This document shows, piece after piece, positions 8,678-17,040 of a stretch of 64,000 nucleotides of DNA (position 1 is the stretch's first letter; the number at the start of each line of letters is the position of its first letter). The DNA comes from Saprospiraceae bacterium (GTDB lineage Bacteria > Bacteroidota > Bacteroidia > Chitinophagales > Saprospiraceae). The position numbers were made by a program, and so were the translations under genes. The stretch is from contig JAHDHU010000001.1 in the NCBI GenBank assembly GCA_020631135.1, forward strand, positions 1 to 64,000, in the 5' to 3' direction. The notes under the pieces are model-generated. The model saw only the letters and a program-made list of their open reading frames with translations, did not search any database and was not told where the DNA came from.

Positions 8678-9505
8678 CTACCAATCCTTGCTAGGTTTCT
8701 TTTTGTTGTTTTTGACCATTCTCATTTTGTCTTGAACTCTCTTTTCTTCCAACTCGGCTGCTTGTAATAATCTTTCTGCTTCTTCTTTTGAGAGTAGGAT
8801 AGATTGCATCATTCTGGAGCTATCCATTTGTGTCGAGTCCATTTCTGATTCTTCTGCTTGTTGTTGCTGCAAGGAATCTTGTTGTTGCTGTTCTTGTGAG
8901 GTAGAATCCTGTTGCTGCTCTTGTTGTTGCTGTTCTTGATTTTCGGAATCTTGTGGTTCTTGGTTCTCCTGATTTTCGTCTTGTTGCTCTTGTTGCTCTT
9001 GCTGCTCTTGCTGCTCTTGCTGCTCTTGTTGTTGCTCTTCCATTTGTTTTTTAGCCAATTTCGCAAGCATTAAATTTTCTATAATATCAGGATCATTACT
9101 ATTTAGTTTAACACCATTTTTATAGGCTTGGATTGCTTCTTCGAGTTTACCCTGCTGAAAAAAGGCATTACCCAAATTATAATAGGCTTTACTTTTTTGA
9201 ATATCATCGACGATTAGATCCAAAGACTGACTATAATACTTAGTTGCTTCTTCATATCGATCTTGTTGATATAATGAGTTTCCTAAGTTAAATGCAGCTT
9301 TAGGACTTCTGCTCTTGTCTAGTGCTTTATGATATGCTATTTCGGCTTCGGCATATTCTTGCTTAGTGTAGAGTTTATCTCCATCCATTAAAAGTTTATG
9401 ACTACTTTGACCATTGACGTAAGTCAGAAATAGGCTAAAGAATATAAACACTAAACAATGAAGTGTTTTCAATAAACTTTTAATTATCAATTTTTTTGAG
9501 CACAT
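8678..9505 (-). CDS. batC: BatC-like TPR protein with glutamine-rich segment
   Basis: The gene encodes 275 aa. A hydrophobic N-terminal export segment (11-32) precedes about three tetratricopeptide repeats (residues 45-150, for example AAFNLGNSLYQQDRYEEA and AYYNLGNAFFQQGKLEEA). Residues 154-217 are almost pure Gln/Glu, including five consecutive EQQ units. The C-terminus is helical and charged. TPR proteins at this point in Bat operons are called BatC and are assumed to scaffold the BatA/BatB complex. The ATG at 9505 lies inside the end of batB (26-base overlap), which argues for coupling. A start further in would cut the export signal. Confidence 0.88.
   Translation of the reverse strand: MCSKKLIIKSLLKTLHCLVFIFFSLFLTYVNGQSSHKLLMDGDKLYTKQEYAEAEIAYHKALDKSRSPKAAFNLGNSLYQQDRYEEATKYYSQSLDLIVDDIQKSKAYYNLGNAFFQQGKLEEAIQAYKNGVKLNSNDPDIIENLMLAKLAKKQMEEQQQEQQEQQEQQEQQEQQDENQENQEPQDSENQEQQQQEQQQDSTSQEQQQQDSLQQQQAEESEMDSTQMDSSRMMQSILLSKEEAERLLQAAELEEKRVQDKMRMVKNNKKKPSKDW
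8981..9025 (-). repeat. Tandem GAGCAGCAA-type repeat encoding (EQQ)5
   Basis: Five nine-base units, varying at synonymous CAA/CAG positions, encode five Glu-Gln-Gln triplets in BatC. More irregular Gln-rich sequence extends on both sides (about 8853-9046). Confidence 0.85.
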
Positions 9506-10496
9506 TTTTTCCTAATAGAAAGTCAATGAATAAAAGAACTAAAGAAATAAAAAGAAAATATTGGAAGTAATTATTGTATTCAGAAAATGAATTGATTTCG
9601 GATTCCTTTTTCTCTAATTGGGCAATATCCTTTGTGATACTTGAGATTACTGAGTTTTCATCATTCAATAAGTAAGAAAGACCTCCTCCTGCATCTGCGA
9701 TGTCTTTAATCAATTGAGTATTTAAACTGGTACGCACAGGATTTCCCTGCTGATCTTTTTTGTATTGTTTATATCCATTTTCAATAACTCTTACATAATC
9801 GCCAGCTTCGGTCCCAACCCCAATTGCATATACAATGATTCCTGATTCTTTGGCCTTTTTTGCTGCTTCTATAACAGCTTGTTCGTGATTCTCTCCATCT
9901 GTAATTACAATCAATGCTTTTTTATATATTTTTTCTTCTGCACGTTCTAGTGATTCTGTGGTTAGAGCGATGGCTTCTGCGATGGCGGTACCTTGTGTTG
10001 CTGCTTTTTCGGTATTCGCGGCTTTGACAAATATTTCGACGCTGGCAATATCATTTGTGACAGGAACTTGTAAATAGGCATTTCCTGCAAAGAAAATTAA
10101 TCCGACTCTTTCAGATTTTAGTTTGTTGAGAAGATTAGTCGTAAATCTTTTTGCTCGCTCCAACCTATTTGGAGAGATATCTTCAGCGAGCATACTTTGC
10201 GAAATATCCAAAGCGATATAGACATCTGTACTTTTAGCTTTGGCTTTAGCTTTTTTTAAACCCCACTGAGGATTCGCATATGCGAAAAACAAAAAAACTA
10301 AACCAATCAAGAATAAAAATAATTTTAAACTGTTACGCGTACTTGATATTCCTGGCATCAGGTTTTGTATCAATGAAGCATCGCCAAATTTATCATGATT
10401 TCTTTTTCTCCATCGATTAGAAAGGAGATACAAAACAAAAATTATTGGGATTGCCCACAAGAGGTGTAAGTATTCTATGTATTCGAATCTAAACAT
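9480..10496 (-). CDS. batB: BatB: von Willebrand factor A domain membrane protein
   Basis: The gene encodes 338 aa. Transmembrane helices lie at about 12-28 and 58-76, with a final one at 310-329. Between them is a periplasmic vWA domain whose MIDAS motif is intact: Asp97-x-Ser99-x-Ser101 (DISQS), followed by LAEDISPNRLERAK and the later TDGENHEQA loop. This is the standard BatB architecture. The start overlaps the batA stop by one base (TAATG). BatA and BatB probably interact through their vWA domains and use a divalent metal; this is known from the domain family rather than shown here. Confidence 0.93.
   Translation of the reverse strand: MFRFEYIEYLHLLWAIPIIFVLYLLSNRWRKRNHDKFGDASLIQNLMPGISSTRNSLKLFLFLIGLVFLFFAYANPQWGLKKAKAKAKSTDVYIALDISQSMLAEDISPNRLERAKRFTTNLLNKLKSERVGLIFFAGNAYLQVPVTNDIASVEIFVKAANTEKAATQGTAIAEAIALTTESLERAEEKIYKKALIVITDGENHEQAVIEAAKKAKESGIIVYAIGVGTEAGDYVRVIENGYKQYKKDQQGNPVRTSLNTQLIKDIADAGGGLSYLLNDENSVISSITKDIAQLEKKESEINSFSEYNNYFQYFLFISLVLLFIDFLLGKNVLKKIDN
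10273..10286. repeat. TTCGCATATGCGAA perfect palindrome inside batB
   Basis: A 14-base perfect palindrome built from the same TTCGC/GCGAA half-sites as the dispersed CGCATTCGCGAATGCG element. It is read as F-A-Y-A-N in BatB residues 71-75. Confidence 0.6.
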
Positions 10497-11449
10497 TATG
10501 GGAAGGTTCTTAATAATGTGTTTTTTAAAAAAAACTCAATTGCTAAAAATATTAATGCCCAAAAAAGAAACATTCGAAATTCTTCAGAATATCTTTTGAA
10601 TGTACTTATTTCTATTTTTGTTTTTTCGAGTTGGTCTATATAGTCATAGATTTCTGCCAATGCCGATTCTGATTGCGCACGAAAGTATTGACCTCCGGTT
10701 TTTTCTGCTACTGATCTTAATAGAGGCTCATCTATAGAATTTCTAAATCTACTTGGTCTACCGATCCCAATCGTATAAATCTTGATATCGAACTCTTTAG
10801 CAATATCTGCCGCAGTTTGCGGGTCAATATATCCTTCGCTGTTTAATCCATCGGTTAATAGAATGATAACTTTACTTTTGGATTTACTTTCTTTTAAACG
10901 ATTGACAGCAGAAGCGAGTCCCATTCCGATAGCGGTCCCATCTTCTAACATTCCACATTGCAATGATTTTATGAATCGTTTAATGACCTCATGATCTGTA
11001 GTTAAAGGACATTGCGTAAACGCCTCAGCTGCAAAAACTACTAACCCAATCCTGTCATATTTTCTTTTAGAAACAAAATCAGCAGCTAAGTTTTTGCTGA
11101 CCTCTATTCTATTCGGTTTAAAATCTCTTGCGAGCATACTAGAAGAGGTATCCATCGAAATAATGATGTCAATTCCGTCTGCATTTATTTCTTCCTCTTT
11201 AAGAGTCAATTGAGGACGAGCCAGTGCCAAAACAATTGCACCTAGTGCTAAGGTTCTTAGAAGTGGAATAAGAAATAATAGCTTCCCCCGAAACGAAGAG
11301 ACATCACTCAAAGACGCTAGCGATGGAAGAATTAAATTGATGTTTTTTTCGGGTTTTTTAAAATAGTACCAAAGGCCGATGATCGGAATTAGCAGGAGTA
11401 AGAGTAAAAACTCTGGATTTTGAAATGATATGTTTCTTAACAGATTCAT
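10496..11449 (-). CDS. batA: BatA: von Willebrand factor A domain membrane protein
   Basis: The gene encodes 317 aa. Helices lie at about 13-30 and 57-77, then a vWA domain with MIDAS Asp100-Thr-Ser102-Ser-Ser104 and the LLTDGLNSEGYIDP loop, and a C-terminal helix near 292-310. It is the paralogue of batB directly downstream, which has the same topology. The start overlaps the preceding gene by four bases (ATGA). Membrane vWA proteins of this type are taken to assemble with a MoxR ATPase to remodel or chaperone partner proteins. Confidence 0.93.
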   Translation of the reverse strand: MNLLRNISFQNPEFLLLLLLIPIIGLWYYFKKPEKNINLILPSLASLSDVSSFRGKLLFLIPLLRTLALGAIVLALARPQLTLKEEEINADGIDIIISMDTSSSMLARDFKPNRIEVSKNLAADFVSKRKYDRIGLVVFAAEAFTQCPLTTDHEVIKRFIKSLQCGMLEDGTAIGMGLASAVNRLKESKSKSKVIILLTDGLNSEGYIDPQTAADIAKEFDIKIYTIGIGRPSRFRNSIDEPLLRSVAEKTGGQYFRAQSESALAEIYDYIDQLEKTKIEISTFKRYSEEFRMFLFWALIFLAIEFFLKNTLLRTFP

Positions 11450-12483
11450 TCTTCCTCTTGATGAAAATCTTGTTTAGTATTTTCTATAAAGTTTACTGAA
11501 GTATTCATAAATCTTTCATGAATATTATTAGGTGGTTTTGCTTTTGCAAATTTTATCAAATCAGCCATGGTTAAAATTTCCACCAATTGAGATTCGTAGA
11601 AAGGATTGAATTTTTTTTGCTTTAACGCCCTCATGGTTTCGTCGGTGGTCAATTCTAATGCGGGTACATCATACCTTCCATCTATATAAGCTCTAACAAT
11701 GTCCGTGAGTCTTGATTGATAGGCCTTGATTTCACCCTTTTGCCAAAGCTCTTCCTTTTTGAGTTGATCAAGATCATCAATTGCAATTTCATATGGGCTT
11801 CTGATAATCTCAGGTATATCTTCAATTGTTTGTTGAGGCTTTCGAACTTGAATAAAATAAAATAGAGCACTTAGAGCAAGCAATAAGATGGCTAATAAAA
11901 ACCATGGCCAATAGTCGATGATAGATTTAGATTCTCGGATAATACTTTTGATGGGTTTTATCGGAAGTTGTTTGGTGGTGTCTATATTAAGTTCGGGTTG
12001 ACGCACAAACAAAAAGGTACCTTCTAAAGGAATAACACTGGTGGTGGAATCAACAAGATTGAATTGTCCACCTCTTAATTTATAAATACCAGGATCCCAA
12101 AATCGCATTTCGATTTGATTCTCAGCATAGCTTATATTTTGGGTTTTATCATCAACCCAGTTGATGGAAGTATATGGAATTATTTTTTGATCATAGAACC
12201 CATCCCAGCTACCCAGTTTACTAATTTCAAAATCTGGCCTCTCATTGAATCGACCGGTACTATCAGCCGTGCTAAATGCATGTTGTATTACCAATGGGTT
12301 AAAAAGAGGATTTAAATCTAATGATTCAAATTTGTCGCTAAAGGCTTTTGTGTTCTTAATCTTTGCTGTAATTACTTCACCTACACTTACAGTATCACGG
12401 TCAAGAAGAATCGTTGAACTTAATTGTGCATTTAGAAATTGAAAAAAAGCACTAAAAAGAAATATGTGAATTAATTTTTGCAA
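11446..12483 (-). CDS. Bat-operon membrane protein of unknown function (TTG start)
   Basis: The gene encodes 345 aa: a signal peptide (1-20, LNA then Q), an Ig-like periplasmic domain (about 21-165), one transmembrane helix at 192-213 and a cytoplasmic helical region with DIVRAYIDGRYDVPALELTTDE. A protein of this layout regularly stands between the DUF58 and BatA genes in Bacteroidota; it is DUF4381-like in its second half. The only start that keeps the signal peptide is TTG at 12483, three bases after the DUF58 stop. Its position suggests it is part of the same complex as BatA/B. Confidence 0.75.
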   Translation of the reverse strand: MQKLIHIFLFSAFFQFLNAQLSSTILLDRDTVSVGEVITAKIKNTKAFSDKFESLDLNPLFNPLVIQHAFSTADSTGRFNERPDFEISKLGSWDGFYDQKIIPYTSINWVDDKTQNISYAENQIEMRFWDPGIYKLRGGQFNLVDSTTSVIPLEGTFLFVRQPELNIDTTKQLPIKPIKSIIRESKSIIDYWPWFLLAILLLALSALFYFIQVRKPQQTIEDIPEIIRSPYEIAIDDLDQLKKEELWQKGEIKAYQSRLTDIVRAYIDGRYDVPALELTTDETMRALKQKKFNPFYESQLVEILTMADLIKFAKAKPPNNIHERFMNTSVNFIENTKQDFHQEEE

Positions 12484-12486
12484 AGA

Positions 12487-13356
12487 TTATCCTATTCGTT
12501 TCTTGAAAAATTGCATGAGTAATTTTACGTAATCATGATCAGTTCTAATATTGATTAAATCTGATTTAGTTTGAATAAAGCAATTTTTGAGGTATGCCAG
12601 GTTGTCTTGATACCATTGGTTGTATTTGTTGCGCACTTTACTCGATGCACTATCAATTACCTGTTTTACCCCAGTTTCGGAATCTATAGCTCTAATAATA
12701 CCAACATTGGGTAATGTTTCTTCTCTTTGATCGTAAATTCTGATTCCTATGATATCATGTCTTTTACTGGCAATTCTCAAGTCTTCTAAATAATCTGTGG
12801 TGAGAAAATCAGAAATGATAAAAACTATTGCCTTCTTTTTTTGAACATTACTCAAATATTGAAGTGCAGATTTTAGATTCGTTCCTTTTTCAGGAATGTC
12901 ATCATCTAGTAGCTCTCTAATAATCCGTAGCGTGTGTTTTTTACCCTTTTTTGGTGGAATGTACTTATTGACAGTATTCGAAAATAAAATGGCACCAACT
13001 TTATCGTTGTTGTTTATTGCAGAAAAGGAGAGAACTGCACAGATTTCTGCAATGATTTCGTTTTTAAACTGATTGAGCGTGCCAAACAAAGCCGAATGAC
13101 TTTTATCAACCAAAAGCATAAGAGTTAATTCTCTCTCTTCTTCAAATACTTTTACAAACGGTTCACCAGTACGTGCTGTTACATTCCAGTCGATATTCCT
13201 GACGTCATCACCATATTGGTAATCTCTGACCTCAGAAAATGACATACCTCTTCCTTTAAAGGCACTTTGATAATCCCCTGAGAAGATATGCTTACTCAAC
13301 CCTTTGGTTTTTATCTCTATTTTTCTAACTTTTTTTAAGATCTCAGTTGTATCCAT
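12487..13356 (-). CDS. DUF58 domain protein (vWA-like), Bat operon
   Basis: The DUF58 protein has 289 aa from the ATG at 13356; a GTG two codons upstream overlaps the previous stop and could also be used. The conserved DUF58 block GRGMSFSEVRDYQYGDDVRNIDWN covers residues 36-59. It leads into a vWA-like fold with Asp84-x-Ser86-x-Ser88 (DKSHS). No signal or membrane helix is seen, so it is cytoplasmic. DUF58 proteins pair with MoxR ATPases; here it is separated from moxR by an unusual extra gene. Confidence 0.92.
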   Translation of the reverse strand: MDTTEILKKVRKIEIKTKGLSKHIFSGDYQSAFKGRGMSFSEVRDYQYGDDVRNIDWNVTARTGEPFVKVFEEERELTLMLLVDKSHSALFGTLNQFKNEIIAEICAVLSFSAINNNDKVGAILFSNTVNKYIPPKKGKKHTLRIIRELLDDDIPEKGTNLKSALQYLSNVQKKKAIVFIISDFLTTDYLEDLRIASKRHDIIGIRIYDQREETLPNVGIIRAIDSETGVKQVIDSASSKVRNKYNQWYQDNLAYLKNCFIQTKSDLINIRTDHDYVKLLMQFFKKRIG

Positions 13357-13358
13357 TG

Positions 13359-14651
13359 TCACTCTATATCCAAGTCTTTTACAAAGTCTTTTTTCAAATC
13401 TTTAGAAAGTTTACCATAAGGAAGTAAAATTTGGCGTTCACCAAAAATATTATTGAATTCAGTAATAAAAAGAAATCCATTTTTGGAAATTGTCACATAT
13501 TCAAATTTTTCAGTTGCGATCCAATCTTTGATAAGTTCCAATTGAAACGGACGATAGTTTTTTTTCTGATCCGAAAGAAATGATTTTTTTCGTTGGATTA
13601 GATTTTGGGGCTTTTTAAATGCGAAGCCAGGACTAAGAACTTTACTTTTTTCGAGGTCTATGACGAAGGCGATTCTTTGATTATCTCCTTTTAAGTTAGA
13701 TTGTTTTGTAATGATTCCACTGATATACTTTTTTGAAAAATAGTGGATGTCAGTCCAAATAGAAATATTTTCTGAAAAACGATTTTCAGGAATATGATTC
13801 TCAAGAGAGTTTGTTCTGATCTTGTTTACACCAAAGCTTTTGAGTTGCATATCGATAAAGCCATTGAAGAACTCATTGCTGATTTCAGGGTAGATTATAT
13901 CGAATCTACTATTGTAGTTTGCATAATTCTGACAATTAAATTTCAAATGATCATCAAGCGTAAGTCGTACCATCGAATTACTTCCTTCTTTCTTCAATAC
14001 TTGTAAGGAGAGACGGTTGTCTTCCAAGAATGTGAAAATAAATTTTGTATAAATGTGTTCAAATTCAGGAGCGGTAACTTCAAAGCTTCGACAATCATCT
14101 GATAGACATTTGGAAATCCCGCTAATATTTATCCGATCGAGACTTAAATCTATTTTTAGATCCCGGTTGTTTTCTTTTAGAATTTGTACTTTGAGATTGC
14201 TCTTGTCTAAAATGCCGAAATAAATTTTTCTCCAGTTACTTTCTTGACAGTTAAAGTCATTTGTCTCTTGCCCACTTTTCCAAAGATCCATTCTCAAAAA
14301 TTGATAACCCAAAGGGTGACTCCATATTCCTGATACTTTCTCTTCACTATTTTTGAAACTTAGATTACCAGATATTTTAAGTTGATCATCTATTTCTTGG
14401 AGGAAAATATCATGGTTTTCAAGATTTCCTTCAAGTTCGAAAGTTTGTTTAGAACTTAACAAGGTGTATTTCCCAACACATTTCCCATTTTTAATTTGCA
14501 GTGTCAAATGTATTGGGTGGATTCCATCGATGGTACCATACCATTCTTGCTTGACAGTTTTATCGTTATCCTGCCTTAAGAAGGTCTCTTCATTTTGAGC
14601 AATTGCGAAATGGACTAAAAAACTGAGCAGAAATGTAAGGGTATACTTCAT
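13359..14651 (-). CDS. Secreted protein with DUF3298-like C-terminus, inserted in Bat operon
   Basis: The gene encodes 430 aa with a clear signal peptide (1-18, AIA then Q). The N-terminal 130 residues form a strand-rich domain (GTIDGIHPIHLTLQI, GKYTLLSSKQTFELEG). The last 100 residues (YITISKNG-like strand, ending ILLPYGKLSKDL) resemble the end of DUF3298/RsiV-type domains. I do not recognise the whole protein. It stands between moxR and the DUF58 gene with gaps of 4 and 2 bases, so it is cotranscribed. A periplasmic sensor or binding role is possible but is inference only. Confidence 0.6.
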   Translation of the reverse strand: MKYTLTFLLSFLVHFAIAQNEETFLRQDNDKTVKQEWYGTIDGIHPIHLTLQIKNGKCVGKYTLLSSKQTFELEGNLENHDIFLQEIDDQLKISGNLSFKNSEEKVSGIWSHPLGYQFLRMDLWKSGQETNDFNCQESNWRKIYFGILDKSNLKVQILKENNRDLKIDLSLDRINISGISKCLSDDCRSFEVTAPEFEHIYTKFIFTFLEDNRLSLQVLKKEGSNSMVRLTLDDHLKFNCQNYANYNSRFDIIYPEISNEFFNGFIDMQLKSFGVNKIRTNSLENHIPENRFSENISIWTDIHYFSKKYISGIITKQSNLKGDNQRIAFVIDLEKSKVLSPGFAFKKPQNLIQRKKSFLSDQKKNYRPFQLELIKDWIATEKFEYVTISKNGFLFITEFNNIFGERQILLPYGKLSKDLKKDFVKDLDIE

Positions 14652-14655
14652 AATA

Positions 14656-15654
14656 TTATGGTACCTGAACTGTATTCAGAATTTTAGTAATAATGTCTTC
14701 AGTAGAAATATTTTCAGCTTCAGCCTCATAAGTCAATCCAATACGATGTCTTAAAACATCTTTGGCCACGTTTCGCACATCTTCGGGGATAACATAACCT
14801 CTTCGATTAAGAAAAGCTAATGCTTTAGATGCCAAGGCCAGGTTAATACTAGCTCGAGGAGAACCTCCGAACGAAATTAGATTTTTCATTTCAGCTAAGC
14901 CATCAGATGTATTTGCTCTAGTAGCAAAGACAATATCCAAAATATAGCTTTCAATCTTCTCGTCCATATATATTTTACGAACCATTTTTCGTGCATCTAT
15001 AATGGTTTGTTTATCGACAACGCTATCTATGGTTTGAAGTGTTTCACCAAGAATAGTTTTTCGAATAATATCTCTTTCTTCGGATTTATTAGGGTAATCT
15101 ATTTTTACTTTCAACATAAAACGATCCACTTGTGCTTCAGGAAGGGGATAGGTTCCTTCTTGCTCAATTGGATTTTGAGTAGCTAGGACTAAAAATGGTT
15201 CTTGGAGAGTGAAGGTTTCTTTACCGATGGTTACCTGCTTTTCTTGCATTGCTTCTAGTAAGGCACTTTGAACTTTAGCAGGAGCACGATTGATTTCATC
15301 CGCTAAAACAAAATTGGCAAAAATGGGTCCCTTTCGAACGGTAAAATCGTTTTTAGTTGGATTATATATCATCGTTCCAATGATATCTGCAGGTAACAAG
15401 TCCGGTGTAAATTGTATACGACTAAAATCAGCATTCACTGCTGATGCCAAGGTTTTAATCGAAAGCGTTTTGGCTAATCCAGGAAGACCTTCAAGTAATA
15501 CGTGTCCTTTGGCTAACAATCCCAAGAGCAATCTTTGGATCATATAGTCTTGACCCACGATGACTTTGGAAGTAGCTTTTTTTATGTCATCTACAAATTC
15601 ACTTGAGGCGTTTATCTGTTGGTTTAATAATTCTATATCTACTGCTGCTTGCAT
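14656..15654 (-). CDS. moxR: MoxR-family AAA+ ATPase
   Basis: The protein has 332 aa from the ATG at 15654. A TTG five codons upstream (15669) is in frame but less likely. Walker A is GLPGLAKT (56-63), Walker B VLADE (116-120), sensor 1 Asn161 in ATQNPIEQEG, and the arginine-rich SPRAS segment lies near residue 270. MoxR proteins are cytoplasmic AAA+ chaperones that work with vWA proteins. As the first gene of the nine-gene operon it is expected to energise DUF58/BatA/BatB. The promoter must lie in 15655-15744; I see no clear TAnnTTTG there. Confidence 0.95.
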   Translation of the reverse strand: MQAAVDIELLNQQINASSEFVDDIKKATSKVIVGQDYMIQRLLLGLLAKGHVLLEGLPGLAKTLSIKTLASAVNADFSRIQFTPDLLPADIIGTMIYNPTKNDFTVRKGPIFANFVLADEINRAPAKVQSALLEAMQEKQVTIGKETFTLQEPFLVLATQNPIEQEGTYPLPEAQVDRFMLKVKIDYPNKSEERDIIRKTILGETLQTIDSVVDKQTIIDARKMVRKIYMDEKIESYILDIVFATRANTSDGLAEMKNLISFGGSPRASINLALASKALAFLNRRGYVIPEDVRNVAKDVLRHRIGLTYEAEAENISTEDIITKILNTVQVP

Positions 15655-15698
15655 ACTATATTCATTCAATTTAACTGCTAAAATACTATTGATTATAC

Positions 15699-15718
15699 AA
15701 TCTCATTATTGTGAGATT
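15699..15718. promoter_or_regulatory. Inverted repeat between the lipoprotein operon and moxR
   Basis: AATCTCA at 15699-15705 pairs with TGAGATT at 15712-15718 around a 6-base loop. On the minus strand it is followed by GTATAATC rather than a T-run, so it may be a weak terminator of the upstream operon or an operator in the moxR promoter. Confidence 0.35.
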
Positions 15719-15744
15719 CTTTCTTTAACTCAATCTTAACTGGC

Positions 15745-16059
15745 TTATTTTTCTTCGAATGGTTTTATGGGTCCAGGATCCGAAATTTCAAGGTATTTTG
15801 GTCTGTCAGGTCTGTTTGGTTTAGAAATCATTTCGACTGAATCTTCTAAAATTGAAAACCTTGTCATTTGGTAAATGATGGAGTCAACATAAATTTCTGC
15901 TTCCAAAATCGCATTTTGTCTACAGTTAAAACTTTGATCTTTTTTGAAGGCATCAAATTTTTTTTCAAGCTCTTTTTCCATCAATTCTTCTTCCGAGATA
16001 GGAGAAGTATTGGTGCAACCAATGAATAAACTCAATATTATCAAAGCTAATATTCTCAT
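15745..16059 (-). CDS. Small lipoprotein, unknown function
   Basis: The gene encodes 104 aa. A lipoprotein signal peptide ends in the lipobox FIGC (Cys15). The mature part is helical and charged (EEELMEKELEKKFDAF), with a conserved-looking NCRQNAILEAEIYVDSI block and a Pro-rich tail. The start overlaps the preceding small lipoprotein gene by four bases (ATGA). The C-x6-7-A…DSI pattern recurs in that neighbour, so the pair may be duplicates. No function is recognised. Confidence 0.65.
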   Translation of the reverse strand: MRILALIILSLFIGCTNTSPISEEELMEKELEKKFDAFKKDQSFNCRQNAILEAEIYVDSIIYQMTRFSILEDSVEMISKPNRPDRPKYLEISDPGPIKPFEEK

Positions 16060-16307
16060 TGGGATAAAATGCTTTGAATTTCCTCTGCTCTCAGATTTTG
16101 AATAGAATCGATGGCCAGTTGATAAATTCCTTTAAATTGTTTCGTGCACTCCATGGCTGTTTCCTCCTTTAGTGAATCGAGTCTTGCGGTATAAAGAGAA
16201 TCCACCATCTTCTTCATTTCTTTTGAAAGTTGTGGTGGCGGTGGAGGGGTACAAGATGTAAACCCTAATAGAAACGAAGCTAAAATCAAAAAAAGTCCTT
16301 TAGACAT
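16056..16307 (-). CDS. Small proline-tagged lipoprotein, unknown function
   Basis: The gene encodes 83 aa from the ATG at 16307. A longer reading from 16415 would run through the end of lptB and lose the signal peptide. The signal peptide ends with lipobox FTSC (Cys19), followed by TPPPPPQ and a helical domain with [19 protein letters not shown]. The start overlaps the lptB stop by eight bases (ATGTCTAA), a strong sign of translational coupling. The location behind lptB hints at an envelope role, but nothing more can be said. Confidence 0.7.
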   Translation of the reverse strand: MSKGLFLILASFLLGFTSCTPPPPPQLSKEMKKMVDSLYTARLDSLKEETAMECTKQFKGIYQLAIDSIQNLRAEEIQSILSQ

Positions 16308-17040
16308 TGAGATTTTTTCTTTTAAGTTCAAAGTTTTGTCCCAGATAGACTTTACGGACCATTTCATCTGATGCCAATTCTTCGGCTGTACCTGCTTTAA
16401 GAATCTTACCTTCAAACATAAGGTACGCTCTATCTGTAATAGACAAAGTTTCTTGTACGTTGTGGTCCGTTATAAGTATTCCAATCTGTTTTTCTTTTAA
16501 TTTAGATACGATAAGCTGGATATCTTCAACTGCAATTGGGTCAATCCCTGCAAAAGGTTCGTCTAGTAAAATAAATTTAGGATCAGATGCCAAGGCTCTT
16601 GCTATTTCCGTTCTTCTTCTTTCTCCCCCTGACAACGAATCACCTTGATTTTTCCTTACTTTTTCTAAGCCAAATTCTTCAATAAGTGATTCTAGTTTTT
16701 CCTTTTGTTCTTCTTTGCTTAAATCCCTCATTTCAAGCACAGCGGTAATGTTATCCTCAACACTTAGTTTGCGAAATACAGAAGCTTCTTGTGGGAGGTA
16801 ACCAATGCCGCGTTGAGCTCTCCTGTACATAGGTAAATCAGTTATGTCTTCTTGATCTAAAAAGACTCGACCCGAATTAGGTTTCACAAATCCAACAACC
16901 ATATAAAAGGTTGTGGTTTTTCCGGCTCCATTGGGACCTAACAAACCGACAATTTCGCCCTGGTTTACTTGGATAGAGATCGATTGAACTACTTCTCGAT
17001 TACTATAAATCTTGATTAAATCATTTGCCTTTAGGATCAT
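16300..17040 (-). CDS. lptB: LPS export ABC transporter ATP-binding protein
   Basis: LptB is the cytoplasmic ATPase of the Lpt bridge that moves lipopolysaccharide to the outer membrane. The protein has 246 aa, the normal length, from the ATG at 17040, which is preceded by GAAGAAG. An upstream in-frame start at 17079 would add 13 atypical residues. Walker A is GPNGAGKT (35-42), the Q-loop YLPQEASVF (81-89), the signature LSGGE (136-140) and Walker B FILLDEP (156-162); the [10 protein letters not shown] segment is typical of LptB. It overlaps the Ig-like lipoprotein gene by 20 bases. Confidence 0.95.
   Translation of the reverse strand: MILKANDLIKIYSNREVVQSISIQVNQGEIVGLLGPNGAGKTTTFYMVVGFVKPNSGRVFLDQEDITDLPMYRRAQRGIGYLPQEASVFRKLSVEDNITAVLEMRDLSKEEQKEKLESLIEEFGLEKVRKNQGDSLSGGERRRTEIARALASDPKFILLDEPFAGIDPIAVEDIQLIVSKLKEKQIGILITDHNVQETLSITDRAYLMFEGKILKAGTAEELASDEMVRKVYLGQNFELKRKNLNV

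Noticed and set aside
8809-9066. An 85-codon open frame, Lys/Asn/Ser-rich, overlapping batC
   Set aside because: It is the +1 shadow of the GAGCAGCAA repeat; its composition reflects the repeat and it has no start context.
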